IMG/VR virus record: IMGVR_UViG_3300035583_000004
Coordinates: 1 to 46,217 of that record
DNA length: 46,217 bases
Reading direction: 5' to 3' (one strand)
DNA from: a virus
The translations under genes and the position numbers were made by a program. The notes below the pieces were generated by a model. It worked only from the letters and a program-made list of their open reading frames with translations. It had not been told where the DNA came from and did no database searches. This document shows positions 7,606 through 14,841 of the stretch, piece after piece. The stretch's first letter is position 1; each line of letters starts with the position of its first letter.

Positions 7606-8601
7606 ATGCCAATTAAAGAGTTTAATAAAAAGCAATTGTCACTTGTATCTTTATTTGCAGGCGCAGGCGGTATGGATATAGGCTTTGAAAAGGCTGGATT
7701 TAAAACGGTATGGGCAAACGAATACGACAAAACCATAGCCCCTTCTTATCAAAAATACTTTCCAAAAACTAAGTTTGATGGGCGTTCAATCCGCGATATT
7801 CCCGATGCTGATTTTCCTGAAACAGTTACAGGAGTGATAGGTGGGCCGCCGTGTCAATCATGGTCACAAGCAGGTGCGCGTCGCGGCATTGAAGACCCTA
7901 GAGGAGAGTTATTTTTTGAGTACCTGCGCGTAATTAAACGCACAAAGCCTACGTTCTTTGTTGCTGAAAATGTCCACGGCTTAATTCATGCTCGCAACAT
8001 GGAATCGTTTAAACAAATAATAAAACTGTTTGAGAGCGAAGGTTATATCGTTAGCTGGAAGTTACTAAAAGCCAGTGATTACGGTGTTCCTCAAGATAGG
8101 CAGCGCGTATTTATCGTGGGCTACCATCAATCACTAAATAAAACTTTTAAGTTCCCTGAGCCGCTTAAAGCTAAAACAACATTGCGGGGTGCGATTGGTG
8201 ATTTAGCTAAATTGGAAATTGGTGCTACTAAAAAGGTAAAAAACCATGAGTTTATGGATAGTGGATATTCACCTATATTCATGTCAAGAAATCGCGTGAG
8301 GGGTTGGGATGAGCAGTCATATACAATTTTAGCTACTGATAGACATATACCTTTTCACCCACAAGCCCCTAAAATGGTGAAGGTAGAAGGACAGAAATTG
8401 CGAGAATTCGCACATGGTCACGAAAGTAAGTATAGGCGCTTAACCATCCGTGAATGCGCGAGGATTCAGACATTCCCTGATAATTATGAGTTTGTTTATA
8501 CGCACATGCGTAATGCCTACAAGATGATAGGAAATGCTGTGCCTGTTGATTTGGCGTATTGGGTAGCTAAAACCATTAAAGAGGATTTGGGGTTGAAATG
8601 A
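7606..8601 (+). CDS. DNA (cytosine-5) methyltransferase, M.HaeIII-like
   Basis: A complete 331-residue C5-methylase that transfers methyl from S-adenosylmethionine to cytosine. Motif I is LFAGAGGMDIGF (16-27), motif IV GGPPCQSWSQAG with catalytic Cys83, motif VI AENV (120-123), motif VIII QDRQR (163-167), and motifs IX/X RRLTIRECARIQTFPD and MIGNAVPV near the end. The stretch IFMSRNRVRGWDE and the HPQAP block resemble M.HaeIII as I remember it, so GGCC is the likely target (inference). The gene is visibly richer in A/T and TTA/AAA codons than its neighbours, which suggests recent transfer. The ribosome site AAGG lies in GGATCGGAAA. Confidence 0.93.
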   Translation: MPIKEFNKKQLSLVSLFAGAGGMDIGFEKAGFKTVWANEYDKTIAPSYQKYFPKTKFDGRSIRDIPDADFPETVTGVIGGPPCQSWSQAGARRGIEDPRGELFFEYLRVIKRTKPTFFVAENVHGLIHARNMESFKQIIKLFESEGYIVSWKLLKASDYGVPQDRQRVFIVGYHQSLNKTFKFPEPLKAKTTLRGAIGDLAKLEIGATKKVKNHEFMDSGYSPIFMSRNRVRGWDEQSYTILATDRHIPFHPQAPKMVKVEGQKLREFAHGHESKYRRLTIRECARIQTFPDNYEFVYTHMRNAYKMIGNAVPVDLAYWVAKTIKEDLGLK

Positions 8602-8773
8602 CGGAAACAAAAAACCAACGCAGACCGATTTTGGCAGAGCTTTTGAGTGGGAGGTTGGATGTTCTATAGGTCGCCAAACTGGTGCGCCAGTAATACCAAG
8701 TGCATTTTCAAAAGTGGCTGAAACCGCTTATGGAAAAATGAATGAAAAACAAAATAGGGAGTTAAATATATAA
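8598..8773 (+). pseudogene. Restriction-endonuclease N-terminal remnant (HaeIII-family-like)
   Basis: An ATG at 8598 overlaps the methylase stop (ATGA), as in a restriction-modification operon. The zero frame (MTETKNQRRPILAELL) ends at 8669. A -1 shift at A AAA AAC (8609-8615) gives PTQTDFGRAFEWEVG, SIGRQTGAP and VAETAYGKMNEKQN, open to TAA at 8773. The GRAFE start and the helical AETAY segment resemble the beginning of RE_HaeIII-type enzymes. The whole joined product is only about 58 residues and lacks any catalytic core. It is either a frameshifted and truncated gene, or a short protein made by programmed slippage. Codon use matches the methylase. Confidence 0.6.
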
Positions 8774-8795
8774 TTCTCAAAAGTAGTAGCTCCAC

Positions 8796-8853
8796 CCCTC
8801 CTCACCGTCGTGAGACCTCGGGAGGGATTTGATTAACTTAACGCCGTGAGGCG
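8796..8853 (+). promoter_or_regulatory. Structured 5' leader of exported paralogue B
   Basis: CTCAC-CGTC-GTGAG (8801-8814) is flanked by an outer CCCTC/GAGGG pair (8796-8800 with 8822-8826). It is followed by CGCC-GTGA-GGCG (8842-8853), whose loop is a GNRA type. No T-run follows, so termination is unlikely. The leader ends in AAAGGA before the ATG at 8872. It may protect the mRNA or mark the right end of the methylase insertion (inference). Confidence 0.4.
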
Positions 8854-8871
8854 CTAGAGAAAGGAAAGACC

Positions 8872-9825
8872 ATGAAGAAACTGCTCCACAAAATGGCAGT
8901 GGCTCTGATCGGAGTTTTGATCGCCGCACCTGCTTTTGCCCAAACGTACCCTGTCACCAATCCGACCTACATTCCACAGGCGGTGATGGCGGCGACCACT
9001 TACACCTCCACAGGCTTTACGACTGCTTACCAGATCAACGGTGTCACCACTCTGGACATCGGCATCACAGGGACTTTCACAGTTCTGTCCGCTCAAGTCC
9101 AGGTTACAGAGTCGCGCGGAACCAGCCCAACTTGGATCACACTTCCGGTTGATTCGGCAGATGGTGACCGATACGCTTCCATCACAGCAACAGGTAGCTA
9201 CCGCGTCAATGTGTCCGGCTACGCTCAGGCGCGTCTGAACATTGTCACCCTGACAGGCACCAATGTCATCGTTGGCTATTCTGGCGGGGTTGGCGCAGGG
9301 GTTTCTGGAACGTACAACGTTAACAAGCACACGTACAACGCCAGCGTCACGGCCTTGGTTCCTGCTGCATCTGCAACCGACATCCTGACCATCAGCGGCT
9401 CGGCAACGACCCTCGTCAAAGTCACCCATCTGGAGTGCGGAGGCCAAGCAACCTCGTCCGGCTCCAAGCTGATCCAACTGCAACAGCGTATCGCGTCAGA
9501 CGTTGGCGGAACTTCCTCTGTGGTGGCGGCGAATGCGTCTGACCTGTCCGACCCGGCACCAACAGCGGTGGTGACCTCGTTCACGGCAAACCCGACCGTT
9601 GGAACGGCAGCGTCCGGAGTGTTGCGCGTTGGCATCCTGAGCCTGCCTGCTTCCACGGCGGTTGGAACGCTTCCTCTTAGCTGGGACTTTGGCGCTCAAT
9701 CGCGCACTACCACTAAGGAAGTTGTTCTGCGCGGAACGAATCAGGTTCTGGCAATTCACGGTGCAGGTGCCAGCTTCCCAGCAGGATCCACGGTGAACTG
9801 TTCTGTCGAGTGGATCGAGGAATAA
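8872..9825 (+). CDS. Sec-exported beta-rich protein, paralogue B
   Basis: A 317-residue protein with a textbook signal peptide (MKKLLHK, hydrophobic core, cut AFA|QT after residue 23). The mature part is Thr/Val/Ser-rich and probably all beta. Its last ~115 residues match the protein at 6388 (VGGTSSVVAANAS, FTANPTVG, LPLSWDFGAQ, SVEWIEE), so the two are duplicated genes separated by the lipoprotein and methylase. The start has AAAGGA six bases upstream. Proteins assembled into a virion are normally cytoplasmic, so a signal peptide here is odd. Either it is secreted on its own, or the 'signal' serves another purpose. Confidence 0.7.
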   Translation: MKKLLHKMAVALIGVLIAAPAFAQTYPVTNPTYIPQAVMAATTYTSTGFTTAYQINGVTTLDIGITGTFTVLSAQVQVTESRGTSPTWITLPVDSADGDRYASITATGSYRVNVSGYAQARLNIVTLTGTNVIVGYSGGVGAGVSGTYNVNKHTYNASVTALVPAASATDILTISGSATTLVKVTHLECGGQATSSGSKLIQLQQRIASDVGGTSSVVAANASDLSDPAPTAVVTSFTANPTVGTAASGVLRVGILSLPASTAVGTLPLSWDFGAQSRTTTKEVVLRGTNQVLAIHGAGASFPAGSTVNCSVEWIEE

Positions 9826-9828
9826 GTC

Positions 9829-11202
9829 GTGGCGAAGCTCTTCTTCACAACAGAGAAGCTCGGGCCAAAACAGAGCATGACTCCGGAAGGCTATTTGCTC
9901 TGTGAGGACGTGCCGATCGCCCGAACAGGTGAAATGATTTACGGAGCCGTCGAATTGATGAATGACGACGAGTCCTATGTCATTCAACCAAAAGACGGAG
10001 AAGAGACAGTCCGCATAAACCGCGAGCCAGAAGAAGTTTTCCGCCCAGAAACTATTGCCAGCTTCAATGGCAAGTCGGTGACAGACGATCACCCCGAGTC
10101 CGGCGAAGTCAGCCCGGAAACTTGGAAGGAATTGACTGTCGGTGTGATCCAGCACACCCGCCAAGGCATCGGTCATCTATCCGACTTGCTGTTTGCGGAT
10201 TTGCTGATCACTCGACCAGACGCGATCGAGGCAGTGCGCACAGGAAAGCGCGAGGTCAGTTGTGGTTATCAAGCGGACTATGAAGACACAGGCAATGGAA
10301 CCGGGCGGCAAAAGAATATCATCGGGAATCACGTAGCGTTAGTCGAGTCTGGTCGCTGTGGCTGGCGTTGCGCTATTGGCGACCATCAACCAAAACAGAA
10401 GGAGAATCAAACCATGAAAATGAGTCCGAAGCAATGGCTCGACAAAGCCCTCAAAGCTCTGAAGTCGAAAGACGAAGGAGCTTTGTCCGAACTTGCCGAG
10501 ACAGCACCAGAAATGAAGACAGGCGATGACGACTTGCCTGACGACCAACACATCCACGTCCATCTGTCTGAGTCTGGCGCAGCCAAAACTGGCGACGAAG
10601 ACTTTGTGTCTCGTCAAGAGCATGAAGCACACGCCGCTGGTAATGCCGCAGAACATCAAGAATTCCGCGATGCCATCTCTGCCATCAAAGAGCACATCGG
10701 CATGAATGATGCCGACCCAGACCTGAAAGAAACTGAAGGCCAGTTGGAAATCGAAGCCCCTGTCGGCACAGGTGACAAAGCGCGCAAGGCAAATGACTCC
10801 GCTTACATGGCCGACAGCTTCCAAAGCACGATCGCCACGGCAGAAATCATCGCGCCCGGAATGCGTGTTCCAACATTCGACAAGGCTGCAAGTCCTGTTC
10901 AGACACTGAAGAAGGTGTGCGGCCATCGTCGCACAGCACTTGACTTGGCTTACGCTGCACCTGCCACTCGCGGCCTCGTGGAAGATGTGCTAGGCGGCAA
11001 GGCACTGGACACCAAGGCCATGTCCTGCGACCAAGTCCGCACGGTGTTCAACGCTGTCGGCGCGTTGGTGCGCAAGGCCAATAACGACGGCAACAAGGGT
11101 GATGGTTACGCGGCTCAAGCAACAGATGCCAAAAAGCCATTGATGAAGTCTGTCAAAGACATCAGCAAACTTTGGCAAGAGCAAAACGGTCAAAAAGCAT
11201 AA
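9829..11202 (+). CDS. DUF2213 head maturation protease with scaffold domain
   Basis: A 457-residue protein. Residues 1-185 match the DUF2213 phage family (MTPEGYLLCEDVPIARTG at the start). This family is thought to be a prohead protease with a His/Ser pair; candidates are His88 in TDDHPESG and Ser144 in EVSCGYQADY, with His168 nearby. From about 195 onward the protein is Lys/Glu/Ala-rich and helical, as expected for a scaffold. A central DDQHIHVHLSESG repeats the IHVHV motif of two other genes. The GTG start at 9829 has GAGG eight bases upstream. It lies directly before the decoration and capsid genes, the usual place for protease/scaffold. Confidence 0.8.
   Translation: MAKLFFTTEKLGPKQSMTPEGYLLCEDVPIARTGEMIYGAVELMNDDESYVIQPKDGEETVRINREPEEVFRPETIASFNGKSVTDDHPESGEVSPETWKELTVGVIQHTRQGIGHLSDLLFADLLITRPDAIEAVRTGKREVSCGYQADYEDTGNGTGRQKNIIGNHVALVESGRCGWRCAIGDHQPKQKENQTMKMSPKQWLDKALKALKSKDEGALSELAETAPEMKTGDDDLPDDQHIHVHLSESGAAKTGDEDFVSRQEHEAHAAGNAAEHQEFRDAISAIKEHIGMNDADPDLKETEGQLEIEAPVGTGDKARKANDSAYMADSFQSTIATAEIIAPGMRVPTFDKAASPVQTLKKVCGHRRTALDLAYAAPATRGLVEDVLGGKALDTKAMSCDQVRTVFNAVGALVRKANNDGNKGDGYAAQATDAKKPLMKSVKDISKLWQEQNGQKA
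10414..11202 (+). CDS. Nested scaffold protein from an internal start
   Basis: Within the protease gene and in the same frame, AAGGAGAATCAAACC directly precedes the ATG for MKMSPKQWLDKALKAL. The site is almost identical to the one used by the next gene at 11225. It would give a separate 262-residue scaffold equal to the protease C-terminus, as with lambda C/Nu3. The ribosome site and the domain border coincide, so I consider it likely real. Confidence 0.65.
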   Translation: MKMSPKQWLDKALKALKSKDEGALSELAETAPEMKTGDDDLPDDQHIHVHLSESGAAKTGDEDFVSRQEHEAHAAGNAAEHQEFRDAISAIKEHIGMNDADPDLKETEGQLEIEAPVGTGDKARKANDSAYMADSFQSTIATAEIIAPGMRVPTFDKAASPVQTLKKVCGHRRTALDLAYAAPATRGLVEDVLGGKALDTKAMSCDQVRTVFNAVGALVRKANNDGNKGDGYAAQATDAKKPLMKSVKDISKLWQEQNGQKA

Positions 11203-11224
11203 GCGCACACAAGGAGAATCAAAC

Positions 11225-11752
11225 ATGAGTTCAGCATATCAGTTTCGCATGGCAGGGGGATTCCCAGGTGCAATCAACCGTAGCCATCCTGTTTCTGTCG
11301 TACCGGAGCCAATTGACTCTGTGACCCCGCCGACGTTGTACGGCCAACCCGTGCTGATCAATCAAGCGGCGGACGCAGGCCAATACATGGTTCGCCCGTT
11401 CGTCACGGGTGACAGCGCGCAGCAACCTTGGGGTTTCACGGTTCGCCCATTCCCGATTCAAGCGTCCTCCACCACCAACAATGGCGCGGCGACAATCGGC
11501 GGCGCAACCCCTCCAGCGACTGGTGTCATCGACATCATGCGCTCTGGCTACATGACCGTGAATTTGCCAGCCGGAGGCTCTCCTCAAAAGGGTCAGCAAG
11601 TTTATGTGCGTGTCGCGGCCTCGGCCACAATTCACGTCATGGGCGCGGTTGAAGCTGCTTCCGACGGCGGCAACACGGTGGCGCTGACTGGCGCTGTATT
11701 TAACGGCAGTGCTGACGCAAACGGCAACGTCGAAATTGCATTCAACATCTAA
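11225..11752 (+). CDS. Head decoration / cement protein
   Basis: A 175-residue protein, Gly/Ala/Pro-rich and beta-like, placed between scaffold and major capsid protein, where phages of this type encode a small capsid-stabilising protein. The sequence begins MSSAYQFRMAGGFPGAINR and includes GDSAQQPWGFTVRPFP. No catalytic motif is present. The ribosome site is AAGGAG nine bases before the ATG. The call comes from position and composition. Confidence 0.7.
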   Translation: MSSAYQFRMAGGFPGAINRSHPVSVVPEPIDSVTPPTLYGQPVLINQAADAGQYMVRPFVTGDSAQQPWGFTVRPFPIQASSTTNNGAATIGGATPPATGVIDIMRSGYMTVNLPAGGSPQKGQQVYVRVAASATIHVMGAVEAASDGGNTVALTGAVFNGSADANGNVEIAFNI

Positions 11753-11767
11753 GAGAGGTGACCGCAC

Positions 11768-12826
11768 ATGTTAACTTTTGATAGTCGCGTCGTAGACGCA
11801 AAAGGAACACAGGCTGGAGCCATGTTCAATCGCCCATTGATGACCCGCGACGGTAAGACCGTTGACTCCACGGGCGCATTCTTGGTCGGCGAGCTTGAGC
11901 GCCTTGACCAGACAATGAACCCTCCGTTGGCCTCAGTCACTTATCCGCGCGACATCGATCTGCGCGAAGACGTGACCATGGCCGATGAGGTGTCCAGCTT
12001 CACCACCTCTGCCTTTGCTTCTGCTGGCGGACTTGGCAGCAACGGCATCGCCAGCGGCAAGGCATGGATGGGCAAGGTCACCAACCAAACAACTGGTGTT
12101 GACATCGACATCGATAAGACCCCAAACCCCTTGACCATCTGGGGCATGGAAGTTAAGTACACCATCCCTGAATTGGAAAGCGCAGCCCGTTTGGGTCGTC
12201 CTGTTGACCAACAGAAGTATGAAGCCATGCAACTGAAGCATCAGATGGACATTGATGCGATGGTTTACATCGGCGACACCGACCAGAACGCAACAGGTCT
12301 GTGCAACAACGCTTTGATCACCCCTGCGGCTTTGCCAAATGGTGTTTCTGGCTCCAGCAGATGGGCGACAAAGTCTCCGGACGAGATTCTGGCTGACGTG
12401 AACCTGATGTTGGTGACCACTTGGCAGAATTCCGCCTTGGCCGTTATGCCAGACCGCTTGCTGTTGCCTCCTGTTCAGTTCGGTTACATCGCCACTCAGA
12501 AGGTGTCGCAAGCAGGCAATGTTTCCATCCTGAAGTACATCCTGGAAAATAACATCCTGACCACATCCGGCATGGGCAAGTTGCAAATCTTCCCTGTGAA
12601 GTGGCTGATTGGCGCTGGCTCTGGCGGCACACTCGGCACAGCAGGGACTGTGGATCGCGCAGTGGTCTACCTGAAGGAATACAGCCGGGTGCGTTTCCCG
12701 ATGACATTGTTGCAGCGCACTCCGATTCAGTATGAGTCGCTGTATCACAAAACGACATACTTCTGCCGTTTGGGTCGTGTCGAAATCGTGTACACCCAGA
12801 CCATCGGTTATTACGACGGCCTGTAA
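11768..12826 (+). CDS. Major capsid protein (DUF2184-like)
   Basis: A 352-residue protein of the DUF2184 type, which forms the icosahedral shell. Recognisable parts are TYPRDIDLREDVTMADEVSS near 58-77, TPNPLTIWGMEVKYTIPELE, the long helix QQKYEAMQLKHQMDIDAMVYIGD, and the C-terminal end HKTTYFCRLGRVEIVYTQTI. AGAGGTG is upstream. A strong hairpin follows its stop, a common arrangement for a very highly expressed capsid gene. Confidence 0.88.
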   Translation: MLTFDSRVVDAKGTQAGAMFNRPLMTRDGKTVDSTGAFLVGELERLDQTMNPPLASVTYPRDIDLREDVTMADEVSSFTTSAFASAGGLGSNGIASGKAWMGKVTNQTTGVDIDIDKTPNPLTIWGMEVKYTIPELESAARLGRPVDQQKYEAMQLKHQMDIDAMVYIGDTDQNATGLCNNALITPAALPNGVSGSSRWATKSPDEILADVNLMLVTTWQNSALAVMPDRLLLPPVQFGYIATQKVSQAGNVSILKYILENNILTTSGMGKLQIFPVKWLIGAGSGGTLGTAGTVDRAVVYLKEYSRVRFPMTLLQRTPIQYESLYHKTTYFCRLGRVEIVYTQTIGYYDGL

Positions 12827-12836
12827 CCAAAGCTGA

Positions 12837-12860
12837 GAGCGAGACCAAGCGGTCTCGCTC
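12837..12860 (+). terminator. Strong hairpin after the capsid gene
   Basis: A perfect 10-bp stem GAGCGAGACC/GGTCTCGCTC with a 4-base AAGC loop begins 10 bases after the capsid stop. There is no T-run behind it, so it is more probably an mRNA-protecting or processing hairpin, or a weak partial terminator, than an intrinsic terminator. Confidence 0.65.
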
Positions 12861-12883
12861 CACAAACCAAAAGGAGACACAGC

Positions 12884-13240
12884 ATGATAAAAAAACAAGA
12901 TGGCGCGCCAGAAGAAACAGTGACAATGGTGCTGGACAAGCCAGTTCACATCTTCGTAAGCGGAGAGGAAGGGCATCACCGCAAAGAATTTGAACCGGGC
13001 ATCCAGGAAATTCCTATCAGCCTTTCAAATCACCCGCACATGACCGCGCGCGGAGCGAGGATTTATGATGTCAAGAAGATCGCCAAAGACGCTGAGTTGA
13101 TTGCTGCCAAGATAAAGCGTGATGCTACAATTTCCGAGGCTCGCTCCAAGCTGGCCGCAGCGGTTGAAGCCAAGGACGAAAAGGCGGCTAAGAGCGCACA
13201 AGAAACGCTGAACAAGTTGCTTGAAGAAGAAAAGAAGTAA
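12884..13240 (+). CDS. Hypothetical head/neck protein
   Basis: A 118-residue protein. The N-terminal half looks beta-rich (VHIFVSGEEGHHRKEFEPG). The C-terminal half is an Ala/Lys/Glu helix likely to form a coiled coil (KLAAAVEAKDEKAAKSAQET). The ribosome site is AAAAGGAG. Position between capsid and head-tail connector suggests a head accessory protein. No family is recognised. Confidence 0.6.
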   Translation: MIKKQDGAPEETVTMVLDKPVHIFVSGEEGHHRKEFEPGIQEIPISLSNHPHMTARGARIYDVKKIAKDAELIAAKIKRDATISEARSKLAAAVEAKDEKAAKSAQETLNKLLEEEKK

Positions 13241-13246
13241 GTCCAA

Positions 13247-13717
13247 ATGGCCTTTACTGTCGCAGACTTCAGAGCCAATTTTCCGGAATTCGCTGACGCG
13301 GCGGTTTATCCTCCGTCGTTGGTGAATTACTGGGTGATGAACGCTGGTCTGATGCTCAACGCCTCTCGCTGGGGAACATGGTTGGATCTTGCGACACAAC
13401 TCATGGCTGCACACAACATTGTGCTTGAAGCACGAGCAATTGCCGAAAGCGTGAATGGCGAAACTCCGGGCGTGACGACTGGTGCGGTGGTCAGCAAGGG
13501 CGTTGACAAGGTGTCGATCAGCTTCGATGTTGGCTCTTCAACTGAAGAAAAGGCGGGGCATTATAACACCACCATTTACGGAACTCGTTTTTGGAAGATG
13601 ACGAGGAAAGTCGGTGCTGGCCCAATTCAATTAGGATACGAGACAGGCATCGACCCGTTGAGTTCTGCGAATGCGTGGCCTGGCCCATGGTCTGTTCTTC
13701 CGAATCCGTCGAGTTGA
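13247..13717 (+). CDS. Head-tail connector protein, DUF4054-like
   Basis: A 156-residue protein that begins MAFTVADFRANFPEFADAAVYP, the typical DUF4054 opening. It is followed by LDLATQLMAAHNIVLEA and a C-terminal YGTRFWKMTRKVGAGPI. Members sit in the neck, acting as head-completion adaptors below the portal. Order (capsid, DUF4054, completion proteins, terminator, sheath) agrees with related contractile phages. Confidence 0.8.
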   Translation: MAFTVADFRANFPEFADAAVYPPSLVNYWVMNAGLMLNASRWGTWLDLATQLMAAHNIVLEARAIAESVNGETPGVTTGAVVSKGVDKVSISFDVGSSTEEKAGHYNTTIYGTRFWKMTRKVGAGPIQLGYETGIDPLSSANAWPGPWSVLPNPSS

Positions 13718-13721
13718 TATC

Positions 13722-14210
13722 ATGAAGAATGCCGCCAAATTGATCAAGAACAACTACGCGAAACTGCGACAAAAGTTTCACGCGATGGCTTTGCAGGACG
13801 TTCTGATCGGGATTCCTTCAGACAAGGCAGCACGCAAGGAAGAGGGGGGCGAGTTGAACAACGCAACCATCGGCTATATCATGGAACACGGCGCGCCAGA
13901 GATGAACATCCCTGCTCGCCCGCATTTGATTCCGGGTGTGGAGGCCGTGACAGAAAAGATGGCCAAAGCGTTGGGCGCAGCGGCGAAGGCCTCTTTGCTT
14001 GGCGACCCGACAGCCGTTGGGAAAGCATTAAATCGAGTTGGGCTGATCGGGCAGAACAGCGTGAAGGCGATGATAAATGCTGGCCCACCGCCAATGCTCG
14101 CTGCCGGAACATTGGCAGCAAGGCATCGCAGAGGGCGGACAGGAACGAAGCCTCTGATTGACACAGGCCAATACCGCAATTCAATAACGTATGTTTTAAG
14201 GAGTAAGTGA
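13722..14210 (+). CDS. Neck / virion morphogenesis protein (HK97 gp10-like)
   Basis: A 162-residue protein with QDVLIGIPSDKAARKEEGG, then MEHGAPEMNIPARPHLIPG, and a C-terminal KPLIDTGQYRNSITYVLRS. The same order (a 'pip' core, NIPARPF-like segment, then LIDTGQ) is typical of phage head-tail completion proteins of the gpG/gp10 kind. The ATG at 13722 is chosen because it begins four bases after the preceding stop. Its ribosome site is weak. Confidence 0.7.
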   Translation: MKNAAKLIKNNYAKLRQKFHAMALQDVLIGIPSDKAARKEEGGELNNATIGYIMEHGAPEMNIPARPHLIPGVEAVTEKMAKALGAAAKASLLGDPTAVGKALNRVGLIGQNSVKAMINAGPPPMLAAGTLAARHRRGRTGTKPLIDTGQYRNSITYVLRSK

Positions 14211-14434
14211 TGAGCAAGCAAATTCACATTCATGTACACACTGGTGATTCTGCGGATCCAAAAATAGAATCAGCCAAACGCGAAGCTGTGGCGGCAATTG
14301 AGACAGCCGTTCAAAAATGCGCGTATCTGAAAAACGCTCTCAAAGATTCAGAAGACCGTTCGCAAGTCCAGGGTGTTATTGCCGACCTGAAGCACAGCTT
14401 GGGGAAGATCGAACAAGAAGTGTTGAGCGCCTAA
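14210..14434 (+). CDS. Small helical protein with IHIHVH start
   Basis: A 74-residue protein starting MSKQIHIHVHTGDS, then entirely helical with charged heptads. AAGGAG lies six bases before this ATG, which overlaps the preceding stop (TGATG). The His-alternating start is shared with the 5135 gene and the DUF2213 middle. A neck or chaperone role is only inferred from position. Confidence 0.55.
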   Translation: MSKQIHIHVHTGDSADPKIESAKREAVAAIETAVQKCAYLKNALKDSEDRSQVQGVIADLKHSLGKIEQEVLSA

Positions 14435-14435
14435 C

Positions 14436-14822
14436 ATGGCAATGGGCATCGCAAATCAGGTCGTGCTAGACCCATACTTGGCGGACAAGTTCACCGTCAC
14501 GCGCCGCGCTGAGGTGGTGAATCCTGCCAACGGAAGAAGTGCGACCAATGACACGGTGACACCGAACGTTGTTGGCGTGGTTACAATGGCAGAGGACGAA
14601 TCCTTGTTGCGGGAACAGTTCCCTGAATACCAATATGCAACGCGCATCTTGAGCATCATCACCAAGTTCAGAATGCAAACGGCGGTTGACGGGTATCAAC
14701 CGGACAAGGTTACATGGCGGGGCGATGACTACATTGTCATCCGGATTGATCCGTATCCGCAATATGGTGGGCTGTATGAGACCATTTGCTCATCAATAGG
14801 CAGAGCAGACAAATCAATATGA
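14436..14822 (+). CDS. Head-tail completion protein
   Basis: A 128-residue protein with mixed alpha/beta pattern. It has YLADKFTVTRRAEVVNPANG near the start and VTWRGDDYIVIRIDPYPQYG near the end, resembling small head-closure or neck proteins that wrap a beta-barrel around a single DNA path. No enzyme motif. Assignment is mainly by place in the neck gene order. Confidence 0.6.
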   Translation: MAMGIANQVVLDPYLADKFTVTRRAEVVNPANGRSATNDTVTPNVVGVVTMAEDESLLREQFPEYQYATRILSIITKFRMQTAVDGYQPDKVTWRGDDYIVIRIDPYPQYGGLYETICSSIGRADKSI

Positions 14823-14841
14823 CAAAAAGAAGAGGTGAAGT

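Noticed and set aside
11933-12979. Long antisense frame opposite the capsid gene (348 residues)
   Set aside because: It lies on the wrong strand inside a conserved capsid gene, without a ribosome site or recognisable domain.
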